A stretch of 49,945 nucleotides of DNA, from the NCBI GenBank assembly GCA_040143965.1, contig JASJQH010006893.1, forward strand, positions 1 through 49,945, written 5' to 3'. The notes beneath the pieces are model-generated. The model made no database searches and was not told the origin of the DNA. It worked only from the letters and a program-made list of their open reading frames with translations. Both the position numbers and the translations under genes were made by a program. This document shows, piece by piece, positions 11,945 to 21,038 of this stretch (position 1 is the stretch's first letter; each line of letters starts with the position of its first letter). The DNA comes from Basidiobolus ranarum. Taxonomy: Eukaryota > Basidiobolomycota > Basidiobolomycetes > Basidiobolales.

Positions 11945-12383
11945 ACATAATCCATAATAAATTCATTTTCTCACCATTTGATTTGGAAGCACACTTTGGC
12001 TGTATTGTAACAAAATAAACGCACAAAGCGCACAATTAAACTATCGTAAACACAAATCCAGTTCCTAGTAGTTACAAATCAACGAGGATATGAAAATGAT
12101 ATACATATTGCTAGGTCAAATCGTAAGTAGGTATAACTGCGAAATAGTGAATCCTTAAAATGGTGAATCCTCTCATCAACAAATCTAATGATACATGACA
12201 TCCAATCATTCCCCACCGCTACAAAAGTGGCAAGTTGGCTCGGGTCAAACAAGTTTTTTTTCCAAATCGATAGCTGAGCATGAAGAGTGGGGATAAAGGT
12301 TTTGTCTTTGTATGATGAGCACTCCTTTCTCTCTTAGTGTGCAGACGTGGTAATTGGCGCCGGTCTATACTAATAATTTAACA
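11945..12383. other. Intergenic: transferase 3' region and RPL11 promoter
   Basis: AT-rich with no open frame of note. AATAAA-like signals occur near 11955-12015 (transferase polyadenylation). The second half should hold the RPL11 promoter; no ribosomal-protein box was recognised with confidence. Confidence 0.45.
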
Positions 12384-13032
12384 ATGGTGGGTTTCAATTG
12401 ATTAGAGCACTTAGATAGAATTAAGGCGTATCCTTAGAGTTCATCCAAGCATCCATTACCAATTAGCATACACACTAACTTGAAGCATTTCTATTTAGTC
12501 CGCCGAAGCTTCTACTACCGCTACCAACTCTATGCGCGAGTTGCGTATCGAGAAACTTGTTCTCAACATTTGCGTTGGTGAATCTGGTGATAGACTTACC
12601 AGAGCCGCCAAGGTTTTGGAACAATTGACTGGTCAAACTCCTGTCTACTCCAAGGCTCGTTATACCGTCCGTTCTTTCAGCATTCGTCGTAACGAAAAGA
12701 TTGCTGTTCACACTACTGTCCGTGGTCCTAAGGCCGAGGAAATTTTGGAACGTGGTTTAAAGGTCAAGGAATACGAACTTAAGAAATCCAACTTCTCTTC
12801 CACCGGAAACTTCGGTTTCGGTATCCAAGAACATATCGATTTAGGTATCAAGTATGATCCTTCCATCGGTATTTATGGTATGAACTTCTTCGTTGTCTTG
12901 GGTCGTCCCGGATTCCGTGTTAGCCGCAGAAAGAGATGCCAATCCAAGGTTGGTTTCTCCCACCGTGTCACCAAGGAGGAGACCCAAAAGTGGTTCAAGC
13001 AGAAGTACGATGGTATCCTCTTGAACAAATAA
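12384..13032 (+). CDS. RPL11: 60S ribosomal protein L11 (uL5)
   Basis: Component of the large subunit that binds 5S rRNA in the central protuberance. The long exon (12499-13032) gives an almost canonical uL5: [35 protein letters not shown], the [10 protein letters not shown] segment and the end [11 protein letters not shown]. The start is the ATG at 12384-12386, which forms a coding exon by itself. A GTGGGT donor follows directly, and the TATTTAG acceptor ends at 12498, giving [12 protein letters not shown] before the conserved MRELR. The total of 178 residues fits the family (about 174). The codon choice is biased toward C- and T-ending codons (GGT, GTC, ACC, CGT), unlike most neighbours, as expected for a highly expressed gene. 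Confidence 0.96.
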
Positions 13033-13358
13033 GTTCGTTCCACCCTCTTCACACCCGATTCTCATTGTTTCAATCAGTAAAAAAATAAATGGGCATTGAA
13101 AACTTGAATATTTCTTCTTGCATTCATACATTCTCTACTGCTATTTCTTGAAAAGCTGCCTCATCAATTTACTTTCATTTGATGTGGAATTTGATGGCTG
13201 CCAAAACAAAAACAATAGTCAATTGATTAATCAGATTTCCATGTTAATATATGCAATAAACAGTCAACATTTTGAAGTATCAACAACTATAACCGTTTGA
13301 TTTCATAGCCTACACTCTTCTCTTTTCCTTTCCTGTCCTTTCTTTTAATAATATACAA
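13033..13358. other. Intergenic between RPL11 and HAUS7-like gene
   Basis: Contains AAAAAATAAA at 13080-13089 (probable RPL11 polyadenylation signal) and an AT-rich promoter region with a pyrimidine-rich run at about 13314-13346 just before the next ATG. No gene seen. Confidence 0.5.
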
Positions 13359-14889
13359 ATGACGGTAGAGAAAATACAAAGCTCAAAGCTGTTCCGAGAC
13401 TTTTTAAAGCTTGATTTTCCAGAAACTGAAAAACTTTCGGAAGATTTTTTATTTACTAGTAGTATTCCCCGTACAGAGCTTATTGAATGGTTGTTAAACA
13501 AGTAAGTGGAGATACTTATTTACTTATATCTTCTAGTTCTTAGTCATTTAATCAAGCTGAATTTAGATTTGAACCAAAATACCCTGAGTTGATAATAGGT
13601 ATGACTGATACAAGTCCAACAGAAGGTAAGAGTTATGAGTGGTATGAAATATTTTGAGAATCTTACAAACGATTAGAGTAGCTTTAGCTCTGGTGTTGGA
13701 CACATTTGGCTTCTCAGAATATAGTCAAGCAGTTGAATTCGTAGAGGTTGGTTAGTTTATCTTCGAATCGTCATAAATTTCAACGATGAAACCAACTCTT
13801 ATCATATTTCAGGCTCGCTCTACGCCAAAAATTCAATATAGTATATTTTGCGAACTAACTAGTGCAGCTCTAAATGCCTTACCTATGAGCACTTCTTCCG
13901 TTGACAGTGAGAGGTGAGTTTGGTGAAATGATACATAACAAACTAACATTTCTTAACGTCAACTTTTAACTTCGTCCCTAGTGGCTCCACAGAACTTGAC
14001 TTGGTTATTGAAAATGGGTGCAATTTTTTGGATTTATTAGTTGACGGCGAACTGGACTCAGTGCTAGTTTCTCAACACTCAGTTTTTTCGCAAGACTCTC
14101 CATTGATGGATGTGATCAAATCGAACTCGTCACAATCGTAGGTATCTCTACTATTGCGTTAACAATGATTCTTGTTGAGCTGATCGTTTACAAAAATTAT
14201 TAGTGATGATTCCTTCGATTCTGTCGATGAACTTATAGAAGAACAGGGAAAAACATTACAAGAGCTGAAGAATCAATTGTCAAAGTTGGAAGTATGTCGT
14301 ATGCAAGTTTTACTGGAACCGCACAATCATACTCATCATTTACTTTGAAAGGACATCAAATCCGCACCATCAGAGACTTCTGGACAAGATTCTATGAAAC
14401 GCCTAGCGTCTGTTACCAAACAACTCACAGAAACGTTGAAGAAATTTGACACTGTTTATGTGAATGAAATATATCCTTGGGTCGAGGCTTTTACACAAAA
14501 TCTTCCACCAAGAAAGACAACCACAGGTTTGTTTCTAATTTCTATAGCGTTGACCAGAGTTATTTGCTAAATATTGTTTATAGATTTTGGGCCTGCACTG
14601 ATTTCTCTTGACGAAAAAACATCCGAGATGAATGAAGTAGGTCTTATTTATTATACTGGTTACTCGAAATATTCTAATTTGTGATATCACTCCCCAGCTT
14701 CTTGATAATTATAATATAATCAAGCACTCTCACGCTCAATTAGCCGAGTACTGGAGCAAACACGTAGAATCTAATGGCCGCCTACTTACACAAGATCTCA
14801 GTACCAAGAGGTTAGCTGAGATGGAGCGAATAAATACCATCTTAAGGAAAGCATTGGAAAGGAAAGGGCTTTCAACAACGACCATTTGA
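13359..14889 (+). CDS. Coiled-coil protein resembling augmin subunit HAUS7, multi-exon
   Basis: At least nine exons with 45-75 nt introns join in phase from ATG 13359 to a TGA at 14887-14889, giving about 310 residues. It starts MTVEKIQSSKLFRDF, followed by IPRTELIEWLLNKFEPKYPEL. That matches the pattern of a calponin-like N-terminus in HAUS6/HAUS7 (LEILEWMCTRVWP in the human protein, from memory). The second half has a coiled coil (VDELIEEQGKTLQELKNQL), then TKQLTETLKKFDTVYVNEI, a GPALISLDEKTSEMNELL segment and a final helix (LAEYWSKHVES, LAEMERINTILRKALERKG). Augmin recruits gamma-tubulin complexes to existing microtubules. I infer this role from segment order and local similarity; another kinetochore or spindle coiled-coil protein is possible. 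Confidence 0.5.
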
Positions 14890-15316
14890 CAACCGACTTG
14901 TATTTCGTAACTACAATATAGTAATATAAAATATGAGCTTCGAGTCGATACACACATACATAAATATATATTTTTATTTATAAACACTGACAATGTAAAA
15001 AAACTCAAACTTTTTTGATACAAACAATCATTAAACCAAGGTCACCTTTATTACTTTGTATCCCAGGGCTTTAGATGTTGAGGATTATGGTTGGCGCTTT
15101 GTTTCAAGCCCATATGTATTATGCTAATTAGTCAACATTCATATTTAATTCAAATCAAACTAATTAGTTTGTGTCGATTTCATACTGACTAGTATATTGA
15201 TATAATAAAATGCATTTATGTTTTTGGACATCAATGATAAAGCGGTGGCATACATAAAACTCTATAGCTGGATAGTGTCATTTTATCTGGTGACTAGAAG
15301 CACTTTGACATAAAAT
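14890..15316. other. Intergenic with a perfect 16-bp palindrome
   Basis: AT-rich, non-coding. It contains CAAACTAATTAGTTTG at 15156-15171, a perfect palindrome about 145 bases upstream of the phosphatase ATG. This is a possible dimeric (homeodomain-like TAATTA core) regulator site. Confidence 0.45.
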
Positions 15317-16221
15317 ATGAGTCAACCTGTACAAGAAGGCGCCCTTTCCCTAGCCTCGCTTTCTTTGACTCATGTCCAATTTGAGTCCTCGGATAAAGTT
15401 GCTTACTTGTTGGCATATATAACTCTAACTCCCTTAGCTATTTTAATCTCCTATGCGACTGCAATTTGCTCTCGAAGAGAGTTTGGACTGATATTCATGC
15501 TATTAGGGCAGCTTGCTTGTGAAGGTTTGAATTTCATTTTGAAAAAGACGATACAACAGGATCGCCCAACAGGTAACTTTTCTTCATAAACGACAGAATT
15601 ATTTTGATCTAACAGGAAAGATCAAAAGAATGTATATAAAGTGATACTCAAATAATCTTTAAAATAGATACCCTTGGAACTGGTTATGGTATGCCATCTA
15701 GTCATGCTCAGTTCATGTCTTTCTGGGGAGTTTATGTCTGTTTGTACATGTATCGGAAGTGAGTCTCTGGTCAACACTTAAGTTCTATGGATGGAATGCT
15801 AATTCGCAGATTCTTGGATTTATTAGAATTCACTTTGAGCATAGTTTCTGGAAATCGATTTTTTACCTAGTTGCGCTGATGATTTCTGTTACAGTTTCCT
15901 ATTCAAGGTAGGGTATTACAGAGTATTCAACATTCTTCGAGTTATGCCTTTAAAACTCCTTATTTTAGAATTCATTTGAATTATCATACGAAAGCTCAAG
16001 TAATCGTTGGAAATATTGTTGGAAGTCTATTTGCCCTAGGATGGTTTACCTTCTTCGAAATCTATCTCCGTTCAATGGGCTTCTATGACTGTTTATCTAG
16101 ATTGAAAGTCTGTCAATACGCCTACTTCAAGGATTCGTCTCATATAAACAACGTAATGAAGTTCGAATACGATAATTGTATGAGCGTCAAAGATGCTAAT
16201 AAGTCCAAGAAATCGCAGTGA
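15317..16221 (+). CDS. CAX4: Dolichyl-diphosphate phosphatase (PAP2 family, Cwh8/DOLPP1)
   Basis: Removes a phosphate from dolichyl pyrophosphate in the ER lumen so that the lipid can be reused for N-glycosylation. Four exons (15317-15572, 15668-15758, 15827-15907, 15969-16221) join in phase. The PAP2 triad is complete: KKTIQQDRP (motif 1), MPSSHAQF (motif 2) and SRIHLNYHTKAQ (motif 3). Hydrophobic segments include VAYLLAYITLTPLAILISY near residue 29 and IFYLVALMISVTVSYS before motif 3. The order and the GYGMPSSHAQFM context match DOLPP1/Cwh8 better than other PAP2 phosphatases. The third exon uses a TTTATTAG acceptor; an earlier CGCAG would give a stop. The C-terminal tail is basic and hydrophilic. 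Confidence 0.88.
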
Positions 16222-16444
16222 TTCACAGTTGAAATGGTGATAACAAATTAGGATTTATCTCATTTATTACAAGTCGTTGAGAATTTTTCCACAACATTAC
16301 TCTCAATAAAGTGAAATATTTATTCAGAAGGTCTATTCACTAAATATCAAAAGTGAGTGGATGTTTGTAAATAACTAGTTGTTCATTACTGCCAAATGGA
16401 GTAAGCCTTTGGCACCTCCTACTCGAAAGGATAGTTACAAGTGT

Positions 16445-17922
16445 CTAAGAAGAAGCAGCGGCAGAATACCAACGAATGGATTTATCTTCAGAGACCGAAG
16501 CGATTTTGTTACCCTCTTCATTCCAGGCAACACCCCAAACTTGATCAGTATGGTGATCCATAGTGTCAACACACTGTCTAGCTCCCAAATCCCAAATCTT
16601 CACTTTCTTGTCACTGGATCTGCGAATGGGAAAAATTAGAAATGGCAGAGCATGCATTAGTCGTAGGAAATAAATACCCCGAGGCAATATGAACACCGTC
16701 AGCACTAGCAGCAACACTCAATACCCAAGAGGAATGACCTGACAACGATGCGAAAATGTTTCCATGTTGACTGCGCATTGTTAAGGATAAACAATCTTCA
16801 AAAAAGAATAATTAAAAATCACAAAGTTCTCTGAAGGATACACATCGTATATATTGATTCTTTTGTCATCAGAGCCGGATATCAACATCGAGGAGTCTTG
16901 TGTGAAGGCAACGGAACGTACTGTCATCGCGTGTCCTATATTTTCCTGATCAATTTCTGCTTATAGCTACGAAAAACTAAAAACGAATATTACCAGCTAA
17001 AGAGTGAAGTAATTTCCCGGTCTCAACGTCAAAAACGTGGATACTTCCGTTTTCAGACCCACATGCAACATATTGCCCATTGGGGCTCTGGAGTGCGAGT
17101 CAAAGATTACAAACGCTGCATAGATTAAGAATGAAAGAGAATAAAACTACAAAAAGGATACATAGGCCACACACATAGCAAATTTGCCACGAGTTTCCAA
17201 AGTGGTAATCTTAGCTTCTGAATCGACAGACCAGATATTAATGTTACCCGCATGACTACCAGCAGCGATTTGGTTTCCAGAAGGCGAGAATTTTACTGTC
17301 CAAGCTTCAACTAAGACCGGCCAAGGAATTAGACATATGGTTGATATTAGGAAATAATAACTATTTCTCACCAGGACCAGCATTGATGCTTTTATACAGA
17401 CTACCGTTTTCAAGATCCCAAATTTTAATTTGATTATCAAGTGAGGTAGACACGGCGCCTAAACGAAATCTTAGTATTTGGGCTTGCTATATAGTTTATG
17501 AAGAAACGCTTACGAGTTCCAGTCACATCTACGTCAACTGAAACGACACCTAGAAGATGGCCTGGGAGTGTGTGAGTTAATTCTCCGGTATTTCCGTCCC
17601 TGAAGGAAGCTTTCAAGTTAATAACAAGGGGAATCCTCCATTGAACGATCACAGATCACTATTTACCAGCATTTTATGGTGCTATCAACAGAACCGGTCA
17701 CAATACGATTGGTATTCTTTCCCCATGCGACGGACCAGATCCCATCTTCATGAGCTATATAAAATCAAGATCAATATCGAAAATCGAAGCAACAAGTCGT
17801 CAAGATTTCGCTATTACCATCATTATTAGCAAGTGTACAAGAGTAAAGGATAGCCTGTTGAAAAAAGGATTAGTTGTGTTTCTTCAAGTACCTAAATGGA
17901 AGTTGCTATAAATGTCTACCAT
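16445..17922 (-). CDS. SKI8: WD40-repeat protein Ski8/WDR61
   Basis: Beta-propeller adaptor of the Ski complex, which feeds RNA to the cytoplasmic exosome; WDR61 also joins the Paf1 complex. Minus-strand exons encode successive WD repeats: [18 protein letters not shown] with [44 protein letters not shown], and at the end [36 protein letters not shown] and [10 protein letters not shown]. The C-terminus is YSAAASS with a stop at 16445. The repeat order and ends fit Ski8 of about 300-320 residues. The 5' end is uncertain: the best model is ATG 17922 followed at once by a GTAGAC donor, then an exon beginning [12 protein letters not shown] after the TTCAACAG acceptor. At least seven exons with introns of about 50-70 nt. 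Confidence 0.8.
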
Positions 17923-18519
17923 TGTTTGCTGGAATAGTGTTTTTTGGATATATTATATATTCGCGACAAGCCTTTGAATATCACTTGAACATATTTTTTG
18001 TCTAATGTGCATATATAGAAATGCTATGATTCTTACCAATGAAATTAATCAACAAGCGAAAAGCAAAATAGGATTAATTTTAGTCAAGTTGGCTAAAATT
18101 AGTTTAATCATCAAGCACCTCACTAAGTATCAGCGATATTTATATATATGGATTACCCAGCCTCAAAGCCGATATTAGTTCATGTTGATTTTGAAGCTGA
18201 ATTAACGATGCTAGTAAAAGTCGTACGTTATCAGTAAACGACGATCCACCCCTTTCAATGCGTAATGATCCCAAAGCCAATCAAGTAGGACTGACGAATT
18301 TGATGATTGGTGAGCTTACCATTGAGTAATATTACTATGGTTCTCAGAAACAAGGTAAATATTTATATTTATCTGTAAAGTGAACAGATTGCCTACCCCC
18401 TCCCCAATTTACATTATCAGCGACCCATTTATGCATTGGTTCGTAAGCGCAAATAAACGTCGCTAGATAAGCAGTCAACCTCACCCTTACCTCTTTACCA
18501 CCCAACTCATTTCCCAAGT
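17923..18519. promoter_or_regulatory. Divergent promoter of SKI8 and beta-tubulin, with inverted repeat
   Basis: About 600 AT-rich bases between head-to-head genes. It contains a perfect 9-bp inverted repeat, TAATTTTAG at 18075-18083 and CTAAAATTA at 18093-18101, with a 9-nt spacer and flanking GATTAA/TTAATC. A TATTTATATATATGG run near 18137-18151 is a possible TATA element. Confidence 0.5.
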
Positions 18520-19878
18520 ATGAGAGAAATTCTTCAACTTCAAGCTGGTCAGTGCGGTAACCAAATTGGTTACAAATTCTGGGAAACTATCTCCTCTGAA
18601 CACGGTATTGACGGCTCTGGTGCTTACACTGGTGACACTGACGCTCAGCTCGAAAGAATAAATGTCTATTACAACGAAGCTGCTGCTGGAAAGTATGTTC
18701 CTCGCGCTGTTTTAGTTGACTTAGAACCAGGAACTATGGACAACATTCGTGCTTCACCTTTGGGTCAGCTCTTCCGCCCTGATAATATGGTATTCGGACA
18801 AAGTGGCGCTGGTAACAACTGGGCCAAAGGTCACTATACTGAAGGTGCTGAATTGGTTGACTCAGTTCTGGATGTAGTCCGTAAGGAAACTGAAAATTGT
18901 GACTGCCTTCAAGGCTTCCAAATCACCCACTCTCTTGGAGGAGGAACTGGTTCTGGCTTAGGAACTCTTCTTATTTCCAAAATTCGGGAAGAATATCCTG
19001 ACCGCATGATGTGTACTTTCTCTGTAGTTCCGTCGCCTAAAGTTTCCGACACTGTTGTTGAGCCCTATAATGCTACCCTCTCCGTTCATCAACTCGTTGA
19101 AAACTCTGACATGACTTTCTGTATCGATAATGAGGCTCTATATGATATTTGTTTCCGTACATTAAAGCTTTCCAACCCTACATACGGGGACTTGAATCAT
19201 CTCGTCTCCTCAGTCATGAGTGGTACTACCACATCGCTTCGTTTCCCTGGTCAGTTAAACTCTGATTTAAGAAAGACCGCTGTCAACATGGTGCCTTTCC
19301 CTCGTCTTCATTTCTTTATGGTCGGATTTGCACCATTGACTGCTCGCGGTTCCCAGGATTTCCGTGCCATGTCTGTAGCCGAACTTTCTCAACAAATGTT
19401 TGACTCCAAGAATATGATGGCTGCCTCTGATCCCCGTCATGGACGTTATCTTACTTGTGCTGCCATGTTCCGTGGTCGCGTGTCGATGAAGGAAGTGGAT
19501 GAACAAATGGTCAACGTTCAATTGAAGAATTCCAGCTATTTTGTTGAATGGATACCCAACAACATTAAGACTTCTCTTTGTGATATCCCACCTACTAATC
19601 TAAAAATGGCGGTCACCTTCCTTGGAAATTCCACCGCTATTCAAGAGTTATTCAAACGTGTGAATGAGCAATTCACTGCTATGTTCCGCCGTAAAGCTTT
19701 CCTACATTGGTACACTGGTGAGGGTATGGATGAGATGGAGTTTACTGAAGCCGAGTCTAACATGAATGATTTGGTTTCTGAATATCAACAATACCAAGAT
19801 GCCACTGTGGAAGATGAACTCGAATATGAAGAGGAGGGCACTATGGAGGAAGAGTATGTTGCTGAGGAAGAATACTAG
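18520..19878 (+). CDS. TUB2: Beta-tubulin, intronless, Met at position 198
   Basis: 452 residues, single exon, full-length beta-tubulin subunit of microtubules. The autoregulatory MREI start is present ([17 protein letters not shown]), as are the GTP-binding glycine loop [10 protein letters not shown] near 140-149 and the acidic C-terminal tail ending VAEEEY. Two benzimidazole-site residues differ from the usual fungal protein. Position 198 is Met (NSDMTFCID; codon ATG 19111-19113) where Glu is nearly universal, and position 6 is Gln (codon 18535-18537) where His is usual. Phe167, Phe200 and Tyr50 are standard. The tail ends in a Glu-Tyr, as in alpha-tubulin. The absence of introns contrasts with its neighbours and with most fungal beta-tubulin genes. 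Confidence 0.98.
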   Translation: MREILQLQAGQCGNQIGYKFWETISSEHGIDGSGAYTGDTDAQLERINVYYNEAAAGKYVPRAVLVDLEPGTMDNIRASPLGQLFRPDNMVFGQSGAGNNWAKGHYTEGAELVDSVLDVVRKETENCDCLQGFQITHSLGGGTGSGLGTLLISKIREEYPDRMMCTFSVVPSPKVSDTVVEPYNATLSVHQLVENSDMTFCIDNEALYDICFRTLKLSNPTYGDLNHLVSSVMSGTTTSLRFPGQLNSDLRKTAVNMVPFPRLHFFMVGFAPLTARGSQDFRAMSVAELSQQMFDSKNMMAASDPRHGRYLTCAAMFRGRVSMKEVDEQMVNVQLKNSSYFVEWIPNNIKTSLCDIPPTNLKMAVTFLGNSTAIQELFKRVNEQFTAMFRRKAFLHWYTGEGMDEMEFTEAESNMNDLVSEYQQYQDATVEDELEYEEEGTMEEEYVAEEEY

Positions 19879-21038
19879 TACTTGCAACTACACTTACATA
19901 GCTAGGATATTTAATACCATCTGGTAGTTAGCGTTCAGTGTAGTTTTTATTTCTTTGCAATATTTCACTTATTAGTAACCGTGGTATGCGAAAATGAGTA
20001 CAGCCTCGTGTATTTATATATAATCATATTAAATGACAATGCGCTAAGTACTTAAACAATATTGTCAGACTTTGATTGCTAATATGCCAGTCGCTTCACA
20101 TATCACTAGTACCATCGCGAGTTAGCAGTCGCTGGCAAATCGTAGATTGATTGTCACTGCTTCCAAAGCTGTGGGAAAATCAGTGCACACACGTGAAAGA
20201 ACTAGCTCGATATTTAAATCCCAGATTGATCATTGAGACACTAATGTCATCCATGAGCACAATAGGCATCTTAATCTTGACTTTCACTAAGGCACATGAT
20301 CACTCAATCTACAGGTCATCTCGTGACCGTGAAATCACGGGGTAAGCTCTCACTTATCTGATCTTTTGAGGAGTTTCATTACTCACGGCAATGCGGTAAT
20401 GCGACTAGAATCAAATGCTGAGTGCCAACGCTGTCCCACTGATGTTTCTGTAACAGTGTTACTATTATGGGGTGGACGATGTGAGTGAATGATGAATACA
20501 TATTGCATAGACCAGCTACGTAATAGCCATACAGGTATAAATATTATTATGCATCTTTATTAGACGGCAAAGGGGTGAGATTCTTTCGCAAACAGACAGA
20601 GGTGCCGCCATCAACTGTGCAGAATAGCTCTAGTGTTATAAAGGAGTGACAAGGGCTGTATGACCTAGGTGCTCCCGTGATTTGACCAAATTTATGGCTT
20701 TTAGAAGAATCTCTTTACATTATTCCACCAAAATGTGACCGTTATGAAATTCTGGGGATTTAATGGCGTTCTCCCATTGAGTTAATATTTGAATTGGGAC
20801 CAATAGGTTCAATCGCTTTTATAAAAGATGAATGAATCACCGTCCCCTAAATTAATTCTTTCAAACCCTAACACCGCTATTCCTTCACGGAAATCAGTTT
20901 CGCTGTTCCTTAGCTCCTCTTGCACCTTCTCAATATAACTATCTCACTTCTTGTAGTTGTACATTAGTATTCAATCCTAAATTTCTCTCATCTGTTACTA
21001 CGAAAAACTCCATTTTTACGTTTAGCTTTAATTCAAAC
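19879..21038. other. Intergenic between beta-tubulin and ClpX
   Basis: About 1.16 kb, non-coding. It has a TATATATAA run near 20015-20022, a near-palindrome CCGTGAAATCACGG at 20327-20340, and a pyrimidine-rich stretch at about 20860-20960 before the ClpX start. A 64-codon open frame at 20151-20345 resembles nothing known. Confidence 0.45.

Noticed and set aside
15786-15826. Earlier CGCAG acceptor in the dolichol phosphatase gene
   Set aside because: It gives a frame with a TAG before motif 3; the TTTATTAG acceptor ending at 15826 restores the conserved segment.
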